A DNA stretch of 37,266 nt from CAYMRL01 sp964473205 (GCA_964473205.1 CAYYOK010000022.1:1-37266), one strand, 5' to 3'. Shown: positions 7,359 through 15,601, counted from the stretch's first letter. Numbers and translations: made by a program. The notes: generated from the sequence alone by a model not told the origin.

Positions 7359-8927
7359 CACCTGCCTGGAGACAAGCCCGCCGCACCCAGCCCCGAGGCC
7401 CTGCTGACCGCCACCGTCGTCACCGCCGACGTGCGCTCGATCGAAGCAGGCGCCCTGATAGTCAACCTGTTCGAAGGCGTCACCGCGCCGGGCGGCGCCA
7501 CCGGGGCGGTCGACGCGGCCATGGGCGGGACGATCAGCCGGCTCATCGCGTCTGGCGACGTGCGAGGCTCCAGCGGCGAGACGACCGTCCTCTACCCTCA
7601 GGGCGCCATAGCGGCCGAGCGCGTGATCGTCGTCGGCCTGGGACCGGCCGGCTCGTTCTCGCTCGAGGCGGCCAGGCGAGCCTCGGCCACCGCGCTGCAG
7701 GCGGCGCAGCGCCTCGGAGCCTCCGACGTGGCGACGATCGCGCACGGCGCCGGCATCGGCGGCCTGGAGCCGGAAGCGGCGGCTCAGGCGACGCTCGAGG
7801 GTGCGCTGCTCGCGAGCTACTCCTTCAAGGGCTGGCGGCGCGGCCAGGACGGCGAGCGGCGGGTGGCGCGGCTCAGCCTGGTCGAGGGCGACCCGGCCAA
7901 GGCAGCCGCGTTCGCTGCCGCGGCGGACGCCGCCAACGCGCTCTACGCCGGCACGGCTCTCGCACGCTACCTGGTCAACCTCCCTCCCAACGTGGCCACG
8001 CCCAGCTTCATCGCCGACCGGGCGAGGGCCCTGGCGGACTCCAGCGGCCTGCGCGTCGAGGTGGGCGACCTCGCCTGGGCCGAGGCTCGGTCGATGGGCG
8101 CATACGTCGCGGTCGGCCGCGGCAGCGCCAACCCGCCGGCCTTCATCCGCGTCGAGCACAACGCCGGCCGCGACGACCTGCCGACCATCGTGCTCGTCGG
8201 CAAGGGCGTCACCTTCGACACCGGCGGCCTGTCGCTCAAGACCCGCGACGGCATGGTGACGATGAAGAGCGACATGGGTGGCGCCGCCGCCGTGCTCGGC
8301 GCGATGCTGGCCGTCTCCCGGCTCGATCTGCCGCTGCATGTCGTCGGGCTGTGCCCCTGCGTCGAGAACATGCCGGACGGGGCCGCCTACCGGCCATCGG
8401 ACGTGGTGATAGCCAGCAACGGCCTCAGCATCGAGATCCTCAGCACCGACGCCGAGGGCCGTCTGGCGCTGGCGGACGCGCTGGTGCACGCCAAGGAGTT
8501 CCGGCCTCGGGCGGTGGTGGACATCGCCACCCTCACAGGCGCCAGCGTCACGGCCCTGGGCGCCGGCGTCAGCGCCTCGCTGTTCGCGTCCGACGACGCC
8601 CTGGCTGGCGCGCTGCTCGCAGCCAGCGAGACCAGCGGCGAGAAGGTGTGGCGCATGCCGCTGTTCGACGAGTACCGCCGGACGATCAAGGCCAAGGTCG
8701 TCGCCGACCTGAAGAACTCCGGCGGCGCGCAAGGCGGGGTCGGGACGGCGGCCGTGTTCCTTCAGGCCTTCACCGACTACCCGTGGGCGCACATCGACAT
8801 GGCGGGGATGGCGCTCTCCGACTCGCCGCCGAAGGAGAAGCCGTACCTGGTGGCCGGAGCGACCGGCTACGGGGTGAGGCTGCTGGTCGGCTACCTGCGC
8901 GACGCGGCGCGCGGCTCAGTGGCCTAG
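7356..8927 (+). CDS. pepA: leucyl aminopeptidase, M17 family
   Basis: Cytosolic two-metal aminopeptidase that removes N-terminal residues from peptides; M17 enzymes are usually hexamers. Length is 523 aa from ATG 7356. The N-terminal regulatory domain covers about 1-180 and the catalytic domain about 195-523. Metal and catalytic residues by family alignment are K283 and D288 (VGKGVTFDTGG), D306 (MKSDMGGAAA), D365 and E367 with catalytic R369 in STDAEGRLALADAL. The usual signature is NTDAEGRL; here the Asn is Ser363. Sitting downstream of a peptide importer, it fits breakdown of imported peptides. The start was chosen from the TAGCAT box; ATG 7347, three codons earlier, is the alternative. Its TAG stop forms part of the -10-like box of msrA. 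Confidence 0.95.
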   Translation: MHLPGDKPAAPSPEALLTATVVTADVRSIEAGALIVNLFEGVTAPGGATGAVDAAMGGTISRLIASGDVRGSSGETTVLYPQGAIAAERVIVVGLGPAGSFSLEAARRASATALQAAQRLGASDVATIAHGAGIGGLEPEAAAQATLEGALLASYSFKGWRRGQDGERRVARLSLVEGDPAKAAAFAAAADAANALYAGTALARYLVNLPPNVATPSFIADRARALADSSGLRVEVGDLAWAEARSMGAYVAVGRGSANPPAFIRVEHNAGRDDLPTIVLVGKGVTFDTGGLSLKTRDGMVTMKSDMGGAAAVLGAMLAVSRLDLPLHVVGLCPCVENMPDGAAYRPSDVVIASNGLSIEILSTDAEGRLALADALVHAKEFRPRAVVDIATLTGASVTALGAGVSASLFASDDALAGALLAASETSGEKVWRMPLFDEYRRTIKAKVVADLKNSGGAQGGVGTAAVFLQAFTDYPWAHIDMAGMALSDSPPKEKPYLVAGATGYGVRLLVGYLRDAARGSVA

Positions 8928-8939
8928 AGTTGAGCCATG
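8925..8939 (+). promoter_or_regulatory. msrA TANNNT box containing the pepA stop codon
   Basis: TAGAGT at 8925-8930 is followed by 6 nt and the ATG at 8937. Its first three bases are the pepA TAG stop. No Shine-Dalgarno sequence or -35 box is seen. Confidence 0.5.
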
Positions 8940-9554
8940 AGCGAAGCCAGCACCGATCACGCGACGACGCAGGCGCAGGATGCGCACCTGGCCGGCACCG
9001 GCAGTGGACTGGCGGAGGCGACGCTGGCGGGCGGCTGCTTCTGGTGCCTGGAGGCCGTCTTCGACGACCTCGCCGGGGTCGCCGACGTCAAGTCGGGGTA
9101 CTCGGGCGGCCACGCCGTCGCCCCCACGTACGAGCAGGTCTGCAGCGGCTCGACGGGGCATGCCGAGGTCGTGCGCGTCAGGTTCGACCCGCAGACGGTT
9201 TCCTACCAGGACCTGCTCAGGGTCTTCTTCTCGATCCACGACCCGACCACCAAGGACCGCCAGGGCAACGACATCGGCACCCAGTACCGCTCGGCCATCT
9301 ACTTCCACGACGAGGAGCAGCGGCGCGTCGCGGCCGAGGTCATGGCCGAGGTCGCGGCCGCTGACGTCTACGGCGCTCCGCTGGTGACCGAGCTGGAGCC
9401 GCTGGGCGCGTTCTACCCCGCCGAGGCGTACCACGACGACTACTTCGCCAAGCACCCGGAGCAGGGCTACTGCCAGGCCGTCATCGCGCCGAAGGTGGCG
9501 AAGTTCCGCAAGCAGCACCTCGCACGGCTCAAGCCGCGCCAGGCGGTCAGCTGA
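8937..9554 (+). CDS. msrA: peptide-methionine (S)-S-oxide reductase
   Basis: Repairs oxidised methionine, S-epimer, in proteins using thioredoxin-type reductant. Length is 205 aa. After a 28-residue N-terminal stretch comes AGGCFWCLEAVFDDL, with the nucleophilic Cys34 in the invariant GCFWC. GYSGG, the DPQTVSYQDLLRVFFSIHDPTT block and the GNDIGTQYRSAIYF block are all present. EAYHDDYFAKHPEQGYCQAVIAPKV supplies the likely resolving Cys. There is no signal peptide, so it is cytosolic. The gene ends in an 8-bp tail-to-tail overlap with the acetyltransferase on the other strand. Confidence 0.97.
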   Translation: MSEASTDHATTQAQDAHLAGTGSGLAEATLAGGCFWCLEAVFDDLAGVADVKSGYSGGHAVAPTYEQVCSGSTGHAEVVRVRFDPQTVSYQDLLRVFFSIHDPTTKDRQGNDIGTQYRSAIYFHDEEQRRVAAEVMAEVAAADVYGAPLVTELEPLGAFYPAEAYHDDYFAKHPEQGYCQAVIAPKVAKFRKQHLARLKPRQAVS

Positions 9555-10125
9555 CCCTGCGCTTCTCCCACCGCAGCAGGCGCCCTTCCTCGTCCTCGCG
9601 CTCCTCTAGCAGCGCGAAGCCGAGCTTCTCCAGCACCCGCACCGAGGCGGCGTTGGTGACGAGGCACTCTGCCACGACCGACTCGACGGTCGGCTGCTGC
9701 AGCAACCAGTCGACGAAGGCGCCGCCCGCCTCGGTGGCGAAGCCGCGGTCGCGCAGGCTGGCGTTGGTGCCGTAGACGATCTCGACCTTGCCGCGCGCAT
9801 CGGGCAGGTCCTTGCAGCCGATCTGTCCCACGGCGGTCAGGCTGGCCAGATCGATGATCGTGCCGGTCCACGGCTCCGGCTCGGGGCGCGGCTCGCGGCG
9901 GCGCGCCAGCCAGGACGGGAACAGCTCGAGCGAGGCGCCGGGCCAGTCGGGCGGGAAGCGCACCGAGACCTCCTGGTAGTCCATCCGGGCCCCCGCCTCG
10001 GCACCGAGGTCGACGTCGGCGTAGAAGTTCTCGAAGCGCAGACGCTGCTCTATCGCCTCGGTCGGGGTCGCGACGATGACGGTGCGAGGCGTCAGGACGT
10101 GGAAGCTGCGGGACGGGGCCCTCAT
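9547..10125 (-). CDS. GNAT-family N-acetyltransferase, RimJ/RimL-like
   Basis: Predicted acetyl-CoA-dependent N-acetyltransferase, 192 aa. RTVIVATPTEAIEQRL lies near the N-terminus and the substrate-facing part is in the middle. Motif A appears as GTNASLRDRGFATEA, where the R-x-x-G-x-A loop binds CoA pyrophosphate. It ends in VTNAASVRVLEKLGFALLEER, the typical C-terminal strand and helix of Acetyltransf_3 proteins. A long open frame runs upstream, but ATG 10125 overlaps the TGA of the M20 peptidase gene (ATGA), giving coupled translation. The acceptor could be a ribosomal protein, an amino acid or a small amine; sequence does not say. Confidence 0.9.
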   Translation of the reverse strand: MRAPSRSFHVLTPRTVIVATPTEAIEQRLRFENFYADVDLGAEAGARMDYQEVSVRFPPDWPGASLELFPSWLARRREPRPEPEPWTGTIIDLASLTAVGQIGCKDLPDARGKVEIVYGTNASLRDRGFATEAGGAFVDWLLQQPTVESVVAECLVTNAASVRVLEKLGFALLEEREDEEGRLLRWEKRRVS

Positions 10126-11471
10126 CGGTCGGGCACGCCGCAGAAGAGCTCGAACAGCCTCTTGGTCGCGACCACGCTGAGGTCGAAGTCGTGCGCGCGG
10201 ACGTGCTCGTTGGGGCTGTGCACCCTCGAGCCTGGGTAGCTGCAGCCCAGGCCCACCACCGGCACGTCGAGGTGATGGACGAACGGGTGCATCGGCCCCG
10301 AGCCAGCCACGCCGGGGTAGACGACGGGCTGCTGGCCGTACGCTTCTGACAGCGCCCGGATCGTGGCCGTCACGAACGGGTCGTCGGCGCGCGAGCGGGC
10401 CGCGAACTCGCTGGTCTCGAGCTCGACCAGCTCGATGTCGGTGAAGCCGAGCGAGTCCAGATGCGCCCTGATGCCGGCGACGATCCTGGCCGGGTCCTGG
10501 TCGGGCACCAGCCGCAGGTCGAGCTTGGCGCCGGCCGCCGCCGGCAGCACGGTCTTCGACCCCGGTCCGGAGTAGCCGGAGGTGAAGCCGTTGTAGTTGA
10601 CGTTCGGCTCGGTGAGCAGACGCCGCTGGAACTCGGTACCGGCAGCGCCGCCGATGAAGCCGGCGACGCCGAACACCTGCGCCAGCTCGGGCGCCTCGTC
10701 TGGCAGCTCGTCGAGCATGCGCCTCTCGACCTCGGTCAGCGGCCTGACGTCGTCGTAGAAGCCGGGGACGAGCACGCGGCCGCCATCGTCTCGCAGCGAC
10801 GCGAGAGCCTTGGCCAGGCGGTAGATCGGGTTCTCCACCACCGCCCCGTACGACGAGTGAAGGTCGTGAGACGCGGTGCTGACCCTCATCTCGAGGCAGG
10901 CTATGCCCTTGAGCCCGAGGTAGGTCATGGGCCGGCCCGAGGCTGTGACGCCTCCGAACTCCCAGATGCAGCCGTCGGCGGCGAGCCTGTCGCGGTTGGC
11001 GGCCACGTAGGCCGCGAGGTTCGGGCTGCCGACCTCCTCCTCGCCCTCGACCACGAACTTCAGGCCGAACGGGATGTCGCCGTGCTCCTCGAGGAACCAC
11101 CGCAAGGCCGCCAGCCGCGAGACCAGCTGGCCCTTGTCGTCGGAGGACCCGCGGCCGTACCAGACGCCGTCCGCCTCGGTTAGCTCGAACGGCGGGGTGT
11201 CCCACAGCTCGAGCGGGTCGGCGGGCTGAACGTCGTAATGGTTGTAGAAGAGGATCGTCTTCTGACCGGGGCGGGCCGGGCGCTCGCCGTACACGACGGG
11301 GGCTCCCGCGGTGCCGTGCAGCTCGGCGCTGATCCCGAGCTCCGCGAGCAGCTCGACGACCAGCGCGGCCGCCGTGTCCAGGTCTCGGCCCTCGGCCGAG
11401 ACGGACGGCACCGCGACGAGCCGCCGCAAGCTCCCCAACGCGTGCTCTCTGACGCTCACAGGCAGTGGCAT
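10122..11471 (-). CDS. M20-family dipeptidase/carboxypeptidase
   Basis: Zinc-dependent peptidase of the M20/M25/M40 clan, 449 aa, close to carnosinase-like dipeptidases. The visible metal-site motifs are NHYDVQP (H78, D80), GRGSSDDKGQ (D111/D112), VEGEEEVGS (E144-E145) and near the end SRVHSPNEH. The dimerisation lid domain lies in the middle, with TASHDLHSSYGAVVENPI, the region holding a conserved His. There is no signal peptide, so it likely acts on peptides in the cytosol. ATG 11471 was chosen because homologous sequence begins there; the open frame continues upstream only as antisense to the ATPase gene. It is divergent from the P-type ATPase and overlaps the acetyltransferase gene by 4 bp. 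Confidence 0.93.
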   Translation of the reverse strand: MPLPVSVREHALGSLRRLVAVPSVSAEGRDLDTAAALVVELLAELGISAELHGTAGAPVVYGERPARPGQKTILFYNHYDVQPADPLELWDTPPFELTEADGVWYGRGSSDDKGQLVSRLAALRWFLEEHGDIPFGLKFVVEGEEEVGSPNLAAYVAANRDRLAADGCIWEFGGVTASGRPMTYLGLKGIACLEMRVSTASHDLHSSYGAVVENPIYRLAKALASLRDDGGRVLVPGFYDDVRPLTEVERRMLDELPDEAPELAQVFGVAGFIGGAAGTEFQRRLLTEPNVNYNGFTSGYSGPGSKTVLPAAAGAKLDLRLVPDQDPARIVAGIRAHLDSLGFTDIELVELETSEFAARSRADDPFVTATIRALSEAYGQQPVVYPGVAGSGPMHPFVHHLDVPVVGLGCSYPGSRVHSPNEHVRAHDFDLSVVATKRLFELFCGVPDR

Positions 11472-11520
11472 GACGCCATCGTGCCACGGCGCCGTACCAA
11501 ACGTCCCTAGGGAAGGCCAG

Positions 11521-11535
11521 TATCCTCGAGGCGTG
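11521..11535 (+). promoter_or_regulatory. TANNNT box of the P-type ATPase gene
   Basis: TATCCT at 11521-11526, a 6-nt spacer, then GTG 11533. No Shine-Dalgarno sequence is found, which supports this GTG as the start. Confidence 0.5.
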
Positions 11536-14235
11536 GAGCAGGAGCGCCAGACCGCCGAAGAGCGGCCTTGGTCTCTGAGCGCGAGCGAGGCCGCCGAGAC
11601 CTTGGGGGTGGACCCAGCGCTGGGTCTGACCCAGGCCGAGGCCGCACGAAGGCTCGGCGCGCGGGGCCGCAACGAGATCGTCTCGGCCAAGCGCCGCTCT
11701 CGCCTCTCGATCCTCATCAAGCAGTTCAGGAGCGTGCTGGTGCTCCTGCTGGTGGTGGCGGCGGCGCTGTCGGCCGCGTTCGGCCACTGGGCCGAGGCTC
11801 TGGCCGTGCTGATGGTCCCCATCCTCAACGCGTTCATCGGCTTCTTCACGGAGCTGCGCGCCACCAGGTCGGTCGAGGCCTTGCGTCAGCTCGGGACCAC
11901 CATGGTCACCGCGCGTCGCGACGGCGCCCTCGTGCGCCTTCCGTCCTCGGAGGTAGTGCCCGGCGACGTCCTACTCGTCGAGGGCGGCGACGTCGTCGCG
12001 GCCGACTCGCGCGTGCTTCATGCGAGCCGGCTGCAGGCCGACGAGTCGGCTCTGACCGGCGAGTCGCTGCCGGTGCAGAAGGGCGCCGAGCCCACCCCCG
12101 CCGAGGCGCCGCTACACGACCGCCGCTGCGTGCTGTTCAAGGGCACGGCGGTCACGCGCGGCTCGGCTGAGACGCTCGTCTTCGCGACCGGGATGGACAC
12201 CGAGCTGGGCCGCATCAGCGCCCTGACCGAGAGCGCGGAGTCCGAGAGCACGCCGCTGGAGAAGCGGCTCGACGCCCTGGGCAAGTCGTTGATCTGGGTC
12301 ACGGCGATCGTGGCCGTGCTCATCACCGCGACGGGTATCGGCAGCGGCAAGAGCGTGGTCGTGCTGCTGCAGACCGCGATAGCGCTGGCGGTGGCGACCG
12401 TGCCGGAGGGCCTGCCGATAATCGCGACGCTGACGTTGGCGCGCGGCGTCAAGCGCATGGCCGACCGCAACGCGCTGGTGAGCCGCCTGTCGGCCGTCGA
12501 GGCGCTGGGCGCGACCAGCGTGATCCTGACCGACAAGACGGGCACGCTGACCGAGAACCGCATGCGGGTGGCGGAGGCGTGGTCCCCTTCCGGCGAGAAC
12601 GGGCAGGACGAAGCGCATCGACGGCTGCTGCGCGTCGCCGTGCTGTGCAACAACGCCGAGCTGCCTTCGGCGGCCTCGGAGGCGGCCGCGGCCCCGGCCG
12701 CCGGCCGCACCAACGCGGCGGTCGACGGCGCGACCAACGGCGTCGGCGACCCGATGGAGGTGGCGCTGCTCGAGTACGCGCGCTCGTTCGGGGTCGAACG
12801 CGATGACCTGGCCCGCACCATGCCCAAGTCTGGCGAGGAGGCCTTCGACCCCGAGGTGAAGATGATGGCCACCTTCCACCGGCTGCCCGCGGCCGTGCTG
12901 GTGGCCGTCAAGGGCGGCCCCGGCCCGGTGCTGCAGCACAGCAGCCATCACCTCGACGAGGAGGGCCGGCGCGTGCCACTCACCGACTCCGCGCGCCAGT
13001 CCTACCTCGAGCACAACCGGCGCATGGCCGAGCGCGACCTGCGCGTCCTGGCCCTCGCCGAGCGCGAGTCCCCCGCGAGCGACGATCCGTACGAGGACCC
13101 GTACGACGACCTGACCTTCCTCGGCTTCATCGGCTTCCTCGACCCGCCGCGCGAGGACGTCGCGCCCGCCATCGCGGCGTGCCGGGCCGCCGGGATCCGC
13201 GTGGTGATGGTCACCGGCGACCAGCCCACCACGGCGCGCAGCATCGCCAAGCGCGTCGGCCTCGTCGACGGCGAGCCCGGGGTGCTGACCGGCGTCGAGG
13301 TCGAACGCCTCCTCGCCGGAGCAGACGGTGGCGACGCCCCGACGGAGCTGTTGGCCGCCGACGTCTTGGCGCGGGTCAGCCCCGAGCAGAAGCTGCGGCT
13401 GATCGAGGCGCATCAGCGCAACGGCGAGATCGTGGCGATGACCGGCGACGGCGTCAACGACGCTCCGGCGCTCAAGCGCGCCGACATCGGGATCGCGATG
13501 GGCCTGCGCGGCACCGAGGTGGCGCGCGAGGCCGCCGACATGGTGCTGAAGGACGACGCCTTCAGCACGATCAAGGCTGCGGTCAAGGAGGGGCGGGTGA
13601 TCTTCGACAACATCCGCGCCTTCGTCGTCTTCCTGATGTCTTGCAACCTGAGCGAGATCGCGGTGATCGGGATCGCGGGGGCGCTCGGCTTCCCCCTGCC
13701 GCTGCTGCCGCTGCAGATCCTCTTCATCAACCTCGTCACCGACGTCTTCCCCGCTCTGGCCTTGGGGACCCTCAAGGGCGACGACTCGGTGCTGCGCCGG
13801 CGCGCTCGACCCGCCGGCGAGGCGATCCTCTCCGTCAGGCAGTGGCGCAGCGTGACGGGCTACGCCGCGCTGATCGCAGCGAGCGTGCTCGCCGCGTTCC
13901 TCCTGGCGCTCTACGCGTTCGAGATGAGCCAGGCTGAGGCGGTGACGATCTCGTTCCTCGCGCTCGCCGTCGCCCAGATCCTGCACGTGTTCAACATGCG
14001 CGAACCCGGCAGCGGCGTATGGCGCAACACCCTCACCACCGACCCGTGGGTGTGGGCGGCGGTGTTCGGCTGCCTGGGCCTCATCGCCATCGTCGTTACG
14101 GTTCCGCCGCTGGCGTCGCTCCTGTCGATCGCACCCTTAGACGCCGCGGGCTGGTGGCTCGTCGCCGGCGGCAGCGCGGCTCCGTTGCTGCTCGGCGCCA
14201 TCGGCAAGGCGCTGGGGCTGGGCCGCATCGGCTGA
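11533..14235 (+). CDS. cation-transporting P-type ATPase, P2A (Ca2+-type)
   Basis: ATP-driven cation pump of the inner membrane, 900 aa, typical for SERCA/PMR1-like bacterial pumps. The actuator motif is TGES at 175-178. DKTGTLT holds the phosphorylated Asp334. The hinge is MTGDGVNDAPALKRADIGIAMG (about 636-657), with KGGP in the nucleotide domain. Ion-site residues match Ca2+ pumps: E292 in PEGLP (M4), N705 and E708 in NLSE (M5), N733, T736 and D737 in NLVTD (M6). About ten membrane spans fit. The ion is inferred as Ca2+, but Mn2+ or Na+ cannot be ruled out. The frame is open upstream of the GTG only as antisense to the dipeptidase. A 12-bp hairpin follows the stop. Confidence 0.94.
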   Translation: MEQERQTAEERPWSLSASEAAETLGVDPALGLTQAEAARRLGARGRNEIVSAKRRSRLSILIKQFRSVLVLLLVVAAALSAAFGHWAEALAVLMVPILNAFIGFFTELRATRSVEALRQLGTTMVTARRDGALVRLPSSEVVPGDVLLVEGGDVVAADSRVLHASRLQADESALTGESLPVQKGAEPTPAEAPLHDRRCVLFKGTAVTRGSAETLVFATGMDTELGRISALTESAESESTPLEKRLDALGKSLIWVTAIVAVLITATGIGSGKSVVVLLQTAIALAVATVPEGLPIIATLTLARGVKRMADRNALVSRLSAVEALGATSVILTDKTGTLTENRMRVAEAWSPSGENGQDEAHRRLLRVAVLCNNAELPSAASEAAAAPAAGRTNAAVDGATNGVGDPMEVALLEYARSFGVERDDLARTMPKSGEEAFDPEVKMMATFHRLPAAVLVAVKGGPGPVLQHSSHHLDEEGRRVPLTDSARQSYLEHNRRMAERDLRVLALAERESPASDDPYEDPYDDLTFLGFIGFLDPPREDVAPAIAACRAAGIRVVMVTGDQPTTARSIAKRVGLVDGEPGVLTGVEVERLLAGADGGDAPTELLAADVLARVSPEQKLRLIEAHQRNGEIVAMTGDGVNDAPALKRADIGIAMGLRGTEVAREAADMVLKDDAFSTIKAAVKEGRVIFDNIRAFVVFLMSCNLSEIAVIGIAGALGFPLPLLPLQILFINLVTDVFPALALGTLKGDDSVLRRRARPAGEAILSVRQWRSVTGYAALIAASVLAAFLLALYAFEMSQAEAVTISFLALAVAQILHVFNMREPGSGVWRNTLTTDPWVWAAVFGCLGLIAIVVTVPPLASLLSIAPLDAAGWWLVAGGSAAPLLLGAIGKALGLGRIG

Positions 14236-14270
14236 GCGCTGAGAGCCTCCCGAGGCGACCGAGAAGCGAA

Positions 14271-14304
14271 CGGCGCCGCCGGTCTCTGAGGTCCGGCGGC
14301 GCCG
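14271..14304. terminator. bidirectional terminator-like hairpin
   Basis: A perfect 12-bp stem (14271-14282 with 14293-14304, GGCGCCGCC core) has a 10-nt loop. It lies between the stops of the convergent ATPase and DUF7662-like genes, so it can serve both. There is no T-run on either side. Confidence 0.6.
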
Positions 14305-14322
14305 CCCGATCAGCCGGCGAGC

Positions 14323-14742
14323 TCAGGCGCTGGCGCGCACCAGGTTGATCAGCTGCTTGTCGAGGTCTACGCCTTCGACGCGCCAGCCGGCCGCGATCCA
14401 GGCCAGCGACTGCGAGTGGGATTCGGTGTTGGCCCACCACGCGCGGTGGTCGTAAGCGGACTTGGGCAGCTCGGCGCCGATGATCGTGTTGATCTCGTCG
14501 AAGCTCAGCTCGTACTTCTTGGTTGCTTTCGGTATGCCGGAGAGGTGCTTGTTGAGCGGCGAGTAGCGGCTGCTCGTCGAGAGGGACGGCGCTCCCTCGC
14601 GGTTCGCACGCCGGCGCCGACGGCCGCGGCCAGAAACCGGCTCCTCGGGCTGCTGGTCGGTGGTCAACCACGAGCCGACGAGACGGTAGAACTCCCCGAC
14701 ACGCTCCTCTGGAATGAGTACGATTACCTCGGTCAAGTTCAT
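14323..14742 (-). CDS. DUF7662-like domain protein with Arg-rich linker
   Basis: This 139-aa protein has two parts. Residues 1 to about 40 (MNLTEVIVLIPEERVGEFYRLVG) form a beta-helix segment. A very basic linker (SGRGRRRRRANREG) follows. Residues about 63-136 read YSPLNKHLSG..YELSFDEINTIIG..LPKSAYDHRAWWAN, then HSQSLAWIAAGWRVEGVDLDKQLINLVR. I recognise this as the DUF7662 pattern (FEEIE.IIG..LP.SA..HRAWWAN..HSQA.AW...GW.V), a small domain of unknown role sometimes carried by restriction-related proteins. The ATG at 14742 has GGAGAG about 6 nt upstream. The Arg cluster suggests nucleic-acid contact, which is inference. The function is otherwise unknown. Confidence 0.8.
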   Translation of the reverse strand: MNLTEVIVLIPEERVGEFYRLVGSWLTTDQQPEEPVSGRGRRRRRANREGAPSLSTSSRYSPLNKHLSGIPKATKKYELSFDEINTIIGAELPKSAYDHRAWWANTESHSQSLAWIAAGWRVEGVDLDKQLINLVRASA

Positions 14743-14779
14743 CTCGACTCTCCGTTCACCTAGCAACTTACCGTCGGAA

Positions 14780-14808
14780 AGTCTACAAGTACGACCACGC
14801 AACGTAAA
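14780..14808 (-). promoter_or_regulatory. candidate sigma70-type promoter of the DUF7662-like gene
   Basis: TTTACG (14808-14803), a 17-bp spacer and TAGACT (14785-14780) match four of six consensus bases in each box. The start of transcription would fall near 14773, giving a leader of about 30 nt that carries GGAGAG. Confidence 0.45.
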
Positions 14809-14828
14809 GGGTAGTTCCTAGTGATACC

Positions 14829-14854
14829 TTGGGCACCGCTCGCTAGAGTGCCAA
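14829..14854. promoter_or_regulatory. CIRCE-like imperfect inverted repeat
   Basis: TTGGGCAC and GTGCCAA are inverted across 11 bp. They resemble the HrcA operator halves (TTAGCACTC/GAGTGCTAA), but spacing and bases differ. It lies upstream of the DUF7662-like gene and downstream of hsp20. Confidence 0.25.
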
Positions 14855-14879
14855 CTACAACTAGTACCAGCCAATAAGG

Positions 14880-14916
14880 AAGGAGTGCCCGAGCTTCTGA
14901 GCCCTGGGCACTCCTT
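14880..14916 (-). terminator. terminator-like hairpin after hsp20
   Basis: AAGGAGTGCCC and GGGCACTCCTT form a perfect 11-bp stem with a 15-nt loop, 72 nt past the hsp20 stop. It is followed on the minus strand by CCTTATTGG, which is only slightly T-rich. Confidence 0.55.
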
Positions 14917-14987
14917 CGCTCGCGGGATGAAACCCACGAGCCGTTTGCTGCCGAGCGCGACCCTCGGGTCGCGAAAGGCTGACGCGC

Positions 14988-15512
14988 TTAGGCGGACCGG
15001 CCTTCCGGAGCCTCGGACGCGATCTCGGCGGATGCCGGCCTGTCGGCCTGCGCCACGGCGATCTTGCGAGCGACGGCTTCTGGCGCCTTCGGCATCACGA
15101 CGCGCAGGATGCCGTCGGTAACCGTCGCGCTGATGTCGTCGGCCTTGACGCCCGCCGGCACGGCGATGGTGCGCACGAACTCGCCGCGGCTGATGCTCTG
15201 CAGCCAGTAGCGGCGGTCCTCCGAGCTCTCCTCGGTCACCTGCTCGCTGGCCCCGCGCACCGTCAGCTGGCGGCCCTCGATGCTGATGTCGATCTGCTCG
15301 GCCTTGACGCCGGGCACCGCCATCTCGAGGACGAGGCCGTCGTTGGTCTCGTAGAGGTCCATGGCGTAGTTGCCGCCGCGGCGCGAGTCGGCGTCGGGCT
15401 GACGCATGAGCTTGTCGAACTCGGCCAGCATCGGAGCGAAGTCGGCGTAGACGTCGAGCGGCCAGCGCGAGCGCTTGCGCCGTGTGGGCGAGGTCAGTGG
15501 AACGATGGTCAT
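14988..15512 (-). CDS. small heat-shock protein, Hsp20/alpha-crystallin family
   Basis: ATP-independent holdase chaperone that keeps unfolding proteins soluble, 174 aa, usual size. The N-terminal arm covers about 1-48. The alpha-crystallin domain covers about 49-145: YAMDLYETNDGLVLEMAVPGVKAEQ, IEGRQLTVRG, the dimer loop and GEFVRTIAVPAGV, then the closing GILRVVMPKA. An IxV-type tail motif (KIAV) follows, used for oligomer assembly. ATG 15512 has AAGGAG 6 nt upstream. A clear vegetative promoter lies upstream, with a leader of about 83 nt holding two inverted repeats. It is transcribed alone, between hairpins on both sides. Confidence 0.96.
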   Translation of the reverse strand: MTIVPLTSPTRRKRSRWPLDVYADFAPMLAEFDKLMRQPDADSRRGGNYAMDLYETNDGLVLEMAVPGVKAEQIDISIEGRQLTVRGASEQVTEESSEDRRYWLQSISRGEFVRTIAVPAGVKADDISATVTDGILRVVMPKAPEAVARKIAVAQADRPASAEIASEAPEGRSA

Positions 15513-15595
15513 GGTGGCTCCTTCCAGTAGCCGGGGCGGTCCCCACCGGCTCGTTAGCGCCTGACCGAGCTCGGAGACGAGCTCAGAGCGCTGTT
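15513..15595 (-). promoter_or_regulatory. structured 5' leader of hsp20
   Basis: The leader contains GAGCTCG-TCTC-CGAGCTC (15584-15567), a perfect 7-bp hairpin with a 4-nt loop. Near the ribosome site, GGCT (15532-15529) can pair with AGCC (15519-15516), and GGTGG (15547-15543) with CCACC (15517-15513). Either pairing would enclose AAGGAG. An RNA thermometer is possible but only inferred. Confidence 0.35.
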
Positions 15596-15601
15596 GTCTG
15601 G

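Noticed and set aside
7023..8792. 589-codon open frame antisense to pepA
   Set aside because: No recognisable domain; the sense strand carries a complete M17 enzyme with catalytic residues.
11472..11864. N-terminal extension of the M20 peptidase frame
   Set aside because: Runs antisense through the ATPase 5' end and lacks similarity to M20 proteins.
12112..13986. 624-codon open frame antisense to the P-type ATPase
   Set aside because: Shadow of a long GC-rich gene; composition and lack of motifs argue against coding.
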